A DNA stretch of 64,000 nt, from NCBI GenBank assembly GCA_002070955.1, contig MWEK01000006.1:102325-166324 (forward strand). The letters run 5' to 3'. Below, piece after piece: positions 1 to 7,180 of the stretch. This DNA is from Planctomycetes bacterium ADurb.Bin069 (lineage in GTDB: Bacteria; Planctomycetota; UBA8108; UBA8890; UBA8898). The position numbers and the translations under genes are program-made. The notes under the pieces were generated by a model, which saw only the letters and a program-made list of their open reading frames with translations, was not told the DNA's origin and searched no databases. The stretch's first letter is position 1; every line of letters starts with the position of its first letter.

Positions 1-1
1 G

Positions 2-403
2 CTGGTTTTTCACTACGCGTTCCGCCGCAAGTTCATCGCGCTGGCGACAAACCCCGCGCCGGACAAGCTTTGGGACTTCCTGCTCTTCGCCACCGCGGGC
101 GTGATCACCGTCCTGATCGTTCCCATCGCCGGGGTGCTGCTGGCCTACGCCCTGCTGATGATCCCGGCCACCATCGCGGCCATGTTCACCCGGAGCTGGG
201 GAGGAGCCCTGGCATGGGGCTGGGCGATCGGGCTGGCGGCGTGCGCGGCCGGCGTGGCCGCCTCCTACCGGTACGACCTGCCCTACGGTCCGACCTTGGT
301 CCTGGCGATGGGAGCCGCCTTCGCGGCGGCGGTCTTCCTGCGCGTCATCCTTCCCCGCGGGGGCGGGCAACGGTCAAAGGAGGCCGAGCCATGCCGGAAC
401 TGA
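2..403 (+). CDS. Metal ABC transporter permease, ABC-3 family (5' truncated by window edge)
   Basis: The last 133 residues of an inner-membrane permease of the zinc/manganese ABC-3 (ZnuB/TroC/MntB-like) family. At least three hydrophobic segments are visible, including one around the family-typical stretch GVLLAYALLMIPATIAAMF that follows a charged loop (NPAPDKLWDFLLF). In this family the permease moves the divalent cation delivered by a periplasmic binding protein, powered by a cytoplasmic ATPase. The gene overlaps the next permease by 13 bases, so the two are translationally linked and probably form a heterodimeric channel, as in TroC/TroD systems. The binding protein and ATPase would lie upstream, outside the window. 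The family is clear; the metal is not determinable from the sequence. Confidence 0.85.
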   Translation: MVFHYAFRRKFIALATNPAPDKLWDFLLFATAGVITVLIVPIAGVLLAYALLMIPATIAAMFTRSWGGALAWGWAIGLAACAAGVAASYRYDLPYGPTLVLAMGAAFAAAVFLRVILPRGGGQRSKEAEPCRN

Positions 404-1683
404 TCGACCTGCTCGGTCTGCCCCTGGCGGCCTGCCTGCTGGCGCTGTCGATTCTGAGCTGCGTGGGAGTCCATGTCCTGAAGCGCGAGATCGTATTCAT
501 CGATATCGCCTTGGCCCAAATTGTGGCGGTGGGCGCCGTATGGGCGCACGTCTATTTCGATGCCGGCGAAAACTCGCTGCTGCACCACGCGAGCACCTTG
601 GGGTGCGCCCTGGGCGCCGCGGTCTTCTATTCGGTGTGCCGGCGGCGGATCGCGCAGGTCCCCCTGGAGGCCGTGATCGGCGTCTCGTACGCCATCGCCG
701 CGGCGGGCGCTCTCTTCCTGCTGGGCATCGGCGCGCGAGGGCACGTGCACGTCCAGCACATGCTCTCGGGGAACATCCTCTGGACGCGTTGGGAGGATCT
801 CGCCTTCTCGGCGGCGGTTTTCGCGGCGGCGGGCGCGTTGTTCTTTCTGCTGCGCCCCTCTTTCGACGCGATTTCGGAGGGTTACGAGGCGGCGCGGCGC
901 CGGGGCGTGAAGGTCGTGTGGTGGGATTTCCTCTTCTACACGCTGGTGGGCCTGGTTATCACGCGCGCCGTTTGCATGTGCGGCGTGGTGCTGGTGTTCG
1001 CGTTCTTGATCATCCCCGCCGCGATCGCCGCGCTCTTCGCCGCGGGGTGGGTGCCGCGCCTGGCGATCGCCTGGTCGGTCGGCGCCCTGGCGTCGCTGCT
1101 CGGCCTCCTTTTCGCGGCGCGGCTCGACTTCTCCCTGGGGCCGTCGGTCGCGCTTTTCCTGGGTATCTGCTTGATTCTGGCCGCGGTGCTGCGCCGGCGG
1201 CGCCGCTCGGTTTCCATGGCCGTGTTGGCGGCCGCCGCGGGAGCCTACGTCGCCCTCCTGGCGGCTTATCCGGGTGAGTTGGGACCGGTCCGGTCTCAGC
1301 GCGCCGCCGCGGAGACGTGCGCGCCGGACGCGGAGGCCGCGGAGGAACCCGCGGCGTCGTTCTCCGAGACGGAGATCCGCCGCCGTCTGGAGGCGGCCGG
1401 CGCGCCGGCGGAGTTCGAGGCGCTCTTCGGGCTGGTCGACGACCCCGCGCTGCGCGCCGCCATCGTCTGCAAGGCCCTCGAAGCGGATGCGCCGACAGGC
1501 GCGGCGCTCGCGCTGCGCTTTCTCCGGTCCGATCCGCCCTTCTTCTTCGGGCAGCAGGCGGCCGACGGTCTGCGCGGTGTCATGGGCGGCGGCTTGGAGT
1601 ATGATGCAACTAGACCCGCTGCCGATCCGGCGAACCGGCGGGCGCTGGCGGCGGTGCGCGAGAAATACAACTTGGAGGATTGA
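391..1683 (+). CDS. Metal ABC transporter permease, ABC-3 family, with soluble C-terminal extension
   Basis: A 430-residue second permease of the same metal transporter. The start at 391 follows a strong ribosome site (AAAGGAGG, 376-383) inside the previous gene. Residues 1 to about 290 give eight or so membrane helices, with the family-typical RAVCMCGVVLVFAFLIIPAA segment late in the domain. ABC-3 permeases normally end at 270-300 residues. Here about 130 further residues follow a last hydrophobic segment (around 285), Ala/Glu-rich and helical (FSETEIRRRLEAAGAPAEF onward), ending in REKYNLED. The extension has no recognised domain; because it follows the last membrane span it could be periplasmic or cytoplasmic. 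Membrane location and transport role are secure; zinc, manganese or iron cannot be decided. Confidence 0.87.
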   Translation: MPELIDLLGLPLAACLLALSILSCVGVHVLKREIVFIDIALAQIVAVGAVWAHVYFDAGENSLLHHASTLGCALGAAVFYSVCRRRIAQVPLEAVIGVSYAIAAAGALFLLGIGARGHVHVQHMLSGNILWTRWEDLAFSAAVFAAAGALFFLLRPSFDAISEGYEAARRRGVKVVWWDFLFYTLVGLVITRAVCMCGVVLVFAFLIIPAAIAALFAAGWVPRLAIAWSVGALASLLGLLFAARLDFSLGPSVALFLGICLILAAVLRRRRRSVSMAVLAAAAGAYVALLAAYPGELGPVRSQRAAAETCAPDAEAAEEPAASFSETEIRRRLEAAGAPAEFEALFGLVDDPALRAAIVCKALEADAPTGAALALRFLRSDPPFFFGQQAADGLRGVMGGGLEYDATRPAADPANRRALAAVREKYNLED

Positions 1684-1727
1684 CGGCGCGCCGCGGCGCG
1701 GCGGCGAAGGCGAAAGGAAAACGAACC

Positions 1728-2603
1728 ATGATGAAACTGCGAGTGCTTGGAATCGGTATCGTTGCGGGCGCCTTTCTTGCCGCGGCGCGGGGCGCGGCGG
1801 CCGAGGCGAGCGCGCCGGCGGCCGAGGCTCTGCGCGTGATGACCTTCAATCTCAGGTACGCGAGCCCCACGGGCCCGAATTCCTGGCCGGACCGGCGGCC
1901 CGTCATGCGCGACTGCATTCGCGCGGCGGCGCCCGATGTCTTCGGCGCCCAGGAGGGGCTGTACGCCCAGCTCAAGGATTTGGCCGCGGATCTTCCTGAA
2001 TACGATTGGATCGGACTGGGCCGCGACGGCGGCAGCCGCGGCGAGTTCATGGCGGTCTTTTTCCGCCCCGAGCGGTTCGAGCCCCTCGAGTTCGACCATT
2101 TCTGGCTTTCCGACACGCCGGAGGTGGTCGCCTCGTCCACGTGGGGCAACACGTGCCGCCGCATGGTGACTTGGGTGCGGTTCAAGGACCGCCGCGCGGG
2201 GCGGGAGTTTTACTTCTGGAACACGCACCTCGATCACCAGGTCCAGGCCGCCCGCGAGAAGGCGGCGGAGCTAATCAAGCGTCGCATCGAGGCGCTCAAC
2301 ACGCCGCTGCCGCTCTTCCTGGTGGGCGATTTCAACGCCACGGCCGGCGTCAACAAGGCCTACGACATTCTCACGGCGGGGGATTATCTCGCCGATACGT
2401 GGAAAACGGCCGCCGAGCGCCGGGGTCCGATCGTCAAGACTTTCCACGGGTTCCGCGGACCCAAGGAGGGCGGGGACCGCATCGACTGGATCCTGACCCG
2501 CGGCGGGGTGGGCGTCGACGCCGTTGAGATCCTGACCTTCCACCGCGACGGGCAATACCCGAGCGACCACTTCCCGGTGATCGCCGACGTGGTGCTGAAG
2601 TGA
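1728..2603 (+). CDS. Secreted endonuclease/exonuclease/phosphatase (EEP) family hydrolase
   Basis: A 291-residue protein with an N-terminal signal peptide (residues 1-25, cleavage near the GAAAEA stretch), so it acts outside the cytoplasm. The EEP fold is supported by motifs in the right order: MTFNLRY near the N-terminus, the metal-binding glutamate in GAQEG, NTHLDHQ, GDFNAT, DRIDWIL and the catalytic SDHFPV near the C-terminus. These are the Mg-dependent phosphodiesterase residues of the DNase I/sphingomyelinase/inositol phosphatase superfamily. The substrate cannot be told; secreted members in related bacteria are often annotated as metal-dependent hydrolases. Start choice: tandem ATG codons at 1728 and 1731 preceded by AAAGGA at 1713-1718; an upstream in-frame ATG at 1680 would remove the signal peptide from the N-terminus and lacks a ribosome site. 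Confidence 0.88.
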   Translation: MMKLRVLGIGIVAGAFLAAARGAAAEASAPAAEALRVMTFNLRYASPTGPNSWPDRRPVMRDCIRAAAPDVFGAQEGLYAQLKDLAADLPEYDWIGLGRDGGSRGEFMAVFFRPERFEPLEFDHFWLSDTPEVVASSTWGNTCRRMVTWVRFKDRRAGREFYFWNTHLDHQVQAAREKAAELIKRRIEALNTPLPLFLVGDFNATAGVNKAYDILTAGDYLADTWKTAAERRGPIVKTFHGFRGPKEGGDRIDWILTRGGVGVDAVEILTFHRDGQYPSDHFPVIADVVLK

Positions 2604-2610
2604 GCGCCGG

Positions 2611-2657
2611 GCGGCTCGAAGCCGCGGGAGAGCCCGCCGCGCCTTTCGCCAGGCGCG
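2611..2657. terminator. Pair of GC-rich hairpins after the EEP gene
   Basis: Immediately after the EEP stop lie two inverted repeats: GCGGCT/AGCCGC at 2611-2625 with a 3-base loop, and CGCGCCT/AGGCGCG at 2638-2657 with a 6-base loop. Position suggests a terminator, but no T-tract follows, so termination is inferred. Confidence 0.35.
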
Positions 2658-2707
2658 CGGATTAGCGGCGTCGCATCTCCGCCGGCTTGAGTTGCGCGAT
2701 CCGCGGC

Positions 2708-2737
2708 TTGACGAGGCGGCGCGGCGGCGCGTATACT
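2708..2737 (+). promoter_or_regulatory. Sigma70-like promoter of the LURP-one-like gene
   Basis: TTGACG at 2708-2713 and TATACT at 2732-2737 are separated by 18 bases. The predicted start leaves a leader of roughly 65 bases before the ATG at 2811. Confidence 0.6.
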
Positions 2738-2810
2738 GCCAGGCGGCCGGATTCCTTCGCCGGGCCCGGGCGCCTGTGATGACGGGCCCGCGGGTTGCAA
2801 GAAAGAGCGC

Positions 2811-3344
2811 ATGATTTTCGAGCTCTCCGAGTACATGATCCGGCGGAAGTTTTCCAGTGTCTTCGCCGCCGGTCTTCACATCTACGATCGGGTAGGAAAT
2901 ATCGTCGGCTTCGGCAAACAGCAATTCTTCAAGTTCAAGGAAGACATCAGGGTCTATTCGGATCGGTCGGCGGCGAAGGAGCTTCTCAGGATCAAAGCCC
3001 GCCAGAAGAGCTTCAATTGGATGGTCTACGACATCGTCGACGCCAGGCAGTCCCGGAAGGTGGGTGCCTTCCAATTGAAGCGCACCAAGATCGCCAGTGT
3101 TTTCCCATGGTTGTCCTGGGAATTCCTCGATGAGGACGACCGCCCCATGTCGAAGTTCCGCATATTTCCCTCGAAAATCATCGTGTTAGGGGAGGATCTC
3201 GGCAGGGCGGCCGAGCTGCGGGAGCGGTACGGCCCGTCCACCCGCGAGCTCGTTGTCCGGATCCAGCCCGGCGCCGCCCTCGACCGCGGTCTTGTCCTCG
3301 GCTTCGCGGTCCTTGTTGCGGGCGCCATGCGCTGGAAGCGGTGA
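2811..3344 (+). CDS. LURP-one-related / phospholipid scramblase-like protein
   Basis: A 177-residue cytosolic or peripheral membrane protein. The arrangement of YMIRRKF near the N-terminus, then IYDRVGNIVGF, a dir-y-sd segment, VYDIVDARQSRKVG and a late EFLDEDDRP matches the tubby-like LURP-one-related (LOR)/scramblase barrel, in which each strand pair ends in a D-x-x-G or similar turn. A short hydrophobic segment near the C-terminus (LVLGFAVLVAGAM) ends in basic residues and probably anchors the protein. The biochemical role of bacterial members is unknown. It has its own promoter at 2708 and sits 10 bases upstream of the zinc-ribbon membrane protein gene, so both are probably cotranscribed. 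The family call rests on pattern recognition rather than an alignment. Confidence 0.6.
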   Translation: MIFELSEYMIRRKFSSVFAAGLHIYDRVGNIVGFGKQQFFKFKEDIRVYSDRSAAKELLRIKARQKSFNWMVYDIVDARQSRKVGAFQLKRTKIASVFPWLSWEFLDEDDRPMSKFRIFPSKIIVLGEDLGRAAELRERYGPSTRELVVRIQPGAALDRGLVLGFAVLVAGAMRWKR

Positions 3345-3354
3345 GGAGCCGGCG

Positions 3355-3855
3355 ATGCGCACCCAGGCGTGTTCTTCCTGCGGCAGCTTCTTCGAGGTCA
3401 AGGAGCGGTTCGTGGGCGGAATCGTGAACTGTCCCGCCTGCGGCCGAGCGGCCGAGGTCGCCGGCCTCCGCGATCCCCGTTGGAAAGGCCTGGTCGCCGT
3501 GGTCGCCGTCGGCTGGCTCGTCGGGGCGAGTTACATCGTCGATCTGACCTGGGGGCTGATCCCTGGACTTGTCTTGATACTGGTCTACCTACTGGTCTGG
3601 CTTTGGCCGCTCAACTTTTCCTTCGACCCATCCCCGCCGCACATAGCAACATTCCTCTTTTATCTGGTCGCCGTGGTCGCTGTCGGCTGGCTCTTCGCGA
3701 GTGTCTTACCCCGTCTGCCCTGGTGGACGATCCCTGCGTCCGCCATGGTAGTGGTCTTGGGGTCGTGGCTCGAGTTTTTCCTCGGCCTGCACAGGCTGCT
3801 CGCGGTAACGGGCTGCCTTCTGGGGTGGGCCATTATGAAGGCTGCGTACGCCTAG
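3355..3855 (+). CDS. Zinc-ribbon membrane protein, function unknown
   Basis: A 166-residue protein starting at the ATG at 3355 behind GAGGAG, 10 bases after the previous stop. Residues 1-35 form a zinc ribbon with two CxxC pairs (ACSSCG and NCPACG). The remainder is almost entirely hydrophobic and holds four to five membrane helices, two beginning with the near-identical stretch VAVVAVGWL, suggesting an internal duplication of a two-helix unit. Short zinc-ribbon plus membrane-helix proteins of this kind are common in PVC bacteria and have no assigned function. Cotranscription with the LURP-one-like gene suggests a shared membrane-related role, which is inference only. Confidence 0.65.
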   Translation: MRTQACSSCGSFFEVKERFVGGIVNCPACGRAAEVAGLRDPRWKGLVAVVAVGWLVGASYIVDLTWGLIPGLVLILVYLLVWLWPLNFSFDPSPPHIATFLFYLVAVVAVGWLFASVLPRLPWWTIPASAMVVVLGSWLEFFLGLHRLLAVTGCLLGWAIMKAAYA

Positions 3856-3879
3856 GCGGCCCTCGCCGCCCGCCCATCG

Positions 3880-5655
3880 CTACTTTGCCGTGTAGCGATA
3901 GCGGAAGCGCCCGTCGGGCGCCGCGTCCCCGCGGGTGTGAAAATCCATGATCTCGCCGGGACGGATCGCGCCGTCGACCCACTTGAAGTCGATGGCCACC
4001 GCGGTGCCCTCGGGCAGGCCGAGGGCGCCGCGCGGAATCGCGAGGTGCAGTTCATTTCCGCCGGCCCGAAAGGCGAGCCGCGCCGTCGGCTTCCACGTCC
4101 AGGCGCCGTCGTGCCTCTCCAGCCACACGGTGCCGTCGGGATTCGCCGTGCGGTTCGCGATCCACTCGTACCCTTCCCAGCCCGTGGCGGCGTTGCGGTC
4201 GGCGTCGATGAGAAGCCACATCCAGGGCTCCGTCCCGCGGGGCGTCAGCGGCGCGCGAACGCGGGCGTAGAAATAAATGTTGCGGGCGTCGCGCGCCACC
4301 TTGGCGGCGGCGATGTCGTTGCGGCCGCTCGCGTCGACATACCGCGTGCCGCCCGCGCCGGCGGCGTCGCGCGGCAGGTTCTCGCCGGCGTGATCGAGGA
4401 ATTCGGGCGCCACCGCGCGCCAGGCATCGAAGGAGCCGTCAATGGCGATCGTCGCCGGCGCGGAGGCCGCCGGAAGCGGCGGCGCCCCCTTGTAGCGCCG
4501 GACGCCCGCGACAAGCTGGTAGTAGTAGTTGTCGCCGTGCCCGCCGCGCATGGGTTCGATGTCGCGGCTGAATTCCCGGTCGAACTGATCGACGAAGACC
4601 AACGGGCCGTCGGGGGTGCCCCAGCGCCCCGCGATCCATTCGTTCCAACCGGTCACCATGACGAAGGGCGGGTCGAGCTCGTAGGCCCGCCGCCACTGCT
4701 CCTGGAAATTGCGGCCGTGGTCGGCGGCGCCCGGCGTTTGGTCCTGCCGCCCGTCGTGGAAGCTGCGCCCGCGGGCGTCGCCCGCGCTCATGTTCGTCAC
4801 CTTGCCGTCGACGGCCCGCAGGTTTTGAGCCACCGAGACGTTGACCTGCTCGGGCTTGGCGGGGTCGCCGGTGTAGCCGTAGGGCTGCGGGTAGGTCGCT
4901 TCCCAGTGCCAGGCGTAGGGCGTATCGATCATCTCGAAGGGCCAGTGGGCGCGGCGCAGCGTGAAGAATTCGCGCACCTCGGGGCCGGCCTGGGCGGGAT
5001 CGCAGAGAAGGAGCGGCTTCCCGTCCCAGATGAACCACAAATCTCGGAAGAGCCCCGGCGCGTAGAGATCCGCGTAGAGCTTCTGCGCCGTCCGGCCCGC
5101 GTTCGTGTTCACCATGAAAGCGATGCGCGGCACGGCATCGCCTCCGCGGCGCACTTCCGTGAAGACCTCGCAGAGTTTCTCGTAGACGGGGCGGTACGTC
5201 AGCGCGTTGGTGGCATCCATGATCAGGACATCGATGCCGGCATCGGCCAGAAGATGCGCGTGGCGCCGCAGGACCCACGAATCGCTGGGCAGGTAGTAGC
5301 CGAAGAGCGGCTCGCCCCAGTAGTGGTAGGCGCCGATCGGCCCCCAGAGGGGCGAAGAGGGCTTCCTCGCGGCGTCGGGATCCGCGGCCAGAATCCGGGC
5401 GACATCGTAGGGCCCTTCCCCGGCGACGCGGCCCGGCCCGGCATGCTCGTGCCAGAGGAAATAGAAGATGCCGACCTGGCGCCCCGGCCGCGAAACGCCG
5501 CATTCGGCCGCAAGGGGCAGCTCGCGGGCGAGGGCATCGGTGGCGGGCCAGGGCGATCCGGGGCAACCGTCGGGCGCGGCCTGCCCCCGCGCCGCCGCCG
5601 CCAGCAAGAGGCAAAGGACCCGCCGGGAGTCGAAACGCAAGGTTTGTTGTTTCAT
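3880..5655 (-). CDS. Secreted GH71/GH99-like glycoside hydrolase with C-terminal CBM9-like domain
   Basis: A 591-residue secreted protein; residues 1-26 form a signal peptide (a basic start, then VLCLLLAAAARGQA). Residues about 55-440 resemble TIM-barrel proteins of the GH71/GH99 type: GIFYFLWHEHAG at the first strand, GAYHYWGEPLFGYY, IDVLIMDATNALTY, and VTGWNEWIAGRWG late in the barrel. The VTGWNEW segment with acidic residues is typical of this hydrolase group. Residues about 445-591 look like a CBM9-type sugar-binding sandwich (IAIDGSFDAW, then WMWLLIDADRNAATGWEGYEW). The start at 5655 was chosen because it exposes the signal peptide; an upstream ATG at 5808 adds 51 residues without export features. 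The true substrate is unknown. The gene is convergent with the zinc-ribbon gene and divergent from the dehydrogenase operon. Confidence 0.7.
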   Translation of the reverse strand: MKQQTLRFDSRRVLCLLLAAAARGQAAPDGCPGSPWPATDALARELPLAAECGVSRPGRQVGIFYFLWHEHAGPGRVAGEGPYDVARILAADPDAARKPSSPLWGPIGAYHYWGEPLFGYYLPSDSWVLRRHAHLLADAGIDVLIMDATNALTYRPVYEKLCEVFTEVRRGGDAVPRIAFMVNTNAGRTAQKLYADLYAPGLFRDLWFIWDGKPLLLCDPAQAGPEVREFFTLRRAHWPFEMIDTPYAWHWEATYPQPYGYTGDPAKPEQVNVSVAQNLRAVDGKVTNMSAGDARGRSFHDGRQDQTPGAADHGRNFQEQWRRAYELDPPFVMVTGWNEWIAGRWGTPDGPLVFVDQFDREFSRDIEPMRGGHGDNYYYQLVAGVRRYKGAPPLPAASAPATIAIDGSFDAWRAVAPEFLDHAGENLPRDAAGAGGTRYVDASGRNDIAAAKVARDARNIYFYARVRAPLTPRGTEPWMWLLIDADRNAATGWEGYEWIANRTANPDGTVWLERHDGAWTWKPTARLAFRAGGNELHLAIPRGALGLPEGTAVAIDFKWVDGAIRPGEIMDFHTRGDAAPDGRFRYRYTAK

Positions 5656-5729
5656 GGGAGTCGATTGTACCCGAAGGCGTTCCCTCGCGCCGGGCGCGGT
5701 TCCCTTCCCGGCGCGCCAAAAAACCGCGG

Positions 5730-5762
5730 TTGACGGGCGAAGGTAATCATGCACACTATACG
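5730..5762 (+). promoter_or_regulatory. Possible promoter of the dehydrogenase/HEAT operon
   Basis: TTGACG at 5730-5735 is a good -35 match. The best -10 candidates are ACTATA (5755-5760, 19-base spacer) and TATACG (5757-5762, 21-base spacer), so the spacing is poor. The next gene starts at 5821 behind AAGGAGGTG. Confidence 0.35.
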
Positions 5763-5820
5763 ATGGCGGTGCGGCGGACGCGGGCGTCCGCGCCCGCTCG
5801 GATAGCAAGGAGGTGCTTCA

Positions 5821-7155
5821 ATGCACGGGACAGGACGGCGAGGCAAGGATTCGCGGGGGCTCACGCGGCGCGGGTTCGTGGGAACGCTTGCCGCGGCAGG
5901 CGCGGCGTTGGCGATGCCCCGGGGCGTGCGCGCCGGCGCCTTGGGCCGCGACGGCGCCGTGCGGCCCAGCGACCGCATCGTGTTCGGCGGCCTCGGTCTG
6001 GGCGGGCGCGGCACCGGCGTCATGCGCTGGATGCTGAAGGAGCGCGACGTGCAATTCGTCGCCATCTGCGACGTGCGCCGGGCGCGCCGCGAGGAGTGCA
6101 AGCGCATCGTCGACGAGCATTATTACAACAAGGACTGCGAGAAGTACGCCGACATGGGGGCGTTTCTCGCCGAGCGCACCGACATCGATGCCCTCCTGAT
6201 CGCGACCGGCGACCGATGGCACGCGCTGGCGTCGATCCTGGCCATGCGCGCCGGCAAGGATGTGTACTGCGAGAAGCCGTCGTGCATGACCATCGCCGAG
6301 GGGCGCGCCGTGGTGGAAACGGCCGCGCGCTACGGCCGCGTGTATCAGACCGGCACCCAGCGCTTGAGCCAGGACACCTTCGTCTTCTGCTTCGAGGCCG
6401 CGCGCAACGGTCTCCTCGGCAAGGTGCACACGGCTTACGCCCACATCGCCCCCTGGGATGCGGCGGAGATGAGCCACGCTTGGCTGCCCGAACAGCCCCA
6501 GCCTCCCAAGGAGGAGGTGGACTGGAACGCGTGGCTCGGCCCGTGCCCGTGGCGGCCGTACAACGCGACCTACGTCAACGGCGGCTGGCGCGGCCACTAC
6601 GATTTCCACACGAGCTGCATCGGCGAGTGGGGGGCGCACACCTTCGCGCAGGTCCAGGCGGGCCTCGATGCGCTCGACACGTCGCCGGTGGAGTACAGGT
6701 ACGTGAACAACCCGACGGGCGACGGCATGGTCACGACCTTCGCGAACGGCGCGAAGATGATCCTCTCGCGGGGCGACAAGTACTGGCGCGGATCCTGCGG
6801 CATGCGGTTCGACGGCCCCGAGGGGTGGGTGGCCTCGGCGGACGGCTACCAGAAGCCCGAGGCCTCCTCGCCGGCGCTCCTGGCCGATTACGACAAGGTC
6901 GTGCGCGCCTATGCGGCCCGCACGCAGCGTTCGCTGGACCACGTGCGCGATTTCTGCGACTGCGTCAAGTCGCGCCGCCGGCCGGTGGCGAACGCGGAGG
7001 TCATGTACAATTCCATGGCCGCGGTGCACGCCGCCAACATCTGCATGTGGCTCAAGCGCGACCTGCGATTCGACCCCGCGAAGGGGGAATTCATCGGCGA
7101 CGCGGAGGCCCAGCGCTTCTGCGCCCGCGCCATGCGCGAACCCTGGATTTATTGA
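5821..7155 (+). CDS. Tat-exported Gfo/Idh/MocA family oxidoreductase (1)
   Basis: A 444-residue NAD(P)-dependent sugar dehydrogenase-family protein. The N-terminus has a twin-arginine signal (TRRGFVGTLAAAGAAL, residues about 18-33), so the folded, cofactor-loaded enzyme is exported. The Rossmann domain follows (IVFGGLGLGGRGTGVMRW, then FVAICDV), with the family signature EKP in YCEKPSCMTIAEG and the region usually reading DHWH here reading DRWHAL. The C-terminal alpha/beta domain contains DFHTSCIGEWGAHTF, where histidines line the active site in the family. The ribosome site AAGGAGGTG precedes the start. It heads an operon with the HEAT protein (25-base gap), a second dehydrogenase and a glycosidase-like gene. 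Substrates are probably sugar derivatives, but nothing here defines them. Confidence 0.88.
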   Translation: MHGTGRRGKDSRGLTRRGFVGTLAAAGAALAMPRGVRAGALGRDGAVRPSDRIVFGGLGLGGRGTGVMRWMLKERDVQFVAICDVRRARREECKRIVDEHYYNKDCEKYADMGAFLAERTDIDALLIATGDRWHALASILAMRAGKDVYCEKPSCMTIAEGRAVVETAARYGRVYQTGTQRLSQDTFVFCFEAARNGLLGKVHTAYAHIAPWDAAEMSHAWLPEQPQPPKEEVDWNAWLGPCPWRPYNATYVNGGWRGHYDFHTSCIGEWGAHTFAQVQAGLDALDTSPVEYRYVNNPTGDGMVTTFANGAKMILSRGDKYWRGSCGMRFDGPEGWVASADGYQKPEASSPALLADYDKVVRAYAARTQRSLDHVRDFCDCVKSRRRPVANAEVMYNSMAAVHAANICMWLKRDLRFDPAKGEFIGDAEAQRFCARAMREPWIY

Positions 7156-7180
7156 TGCCGATCCGCGGCGAGAGGATGCC

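Noticed and set aside
3937..5733. A 598-residue plus-strand frame opposite the GH71/99-like gene
   Set aside because: No start signals and a biased composition; the minus-strand protein has a signal peptide and barrel motifs.
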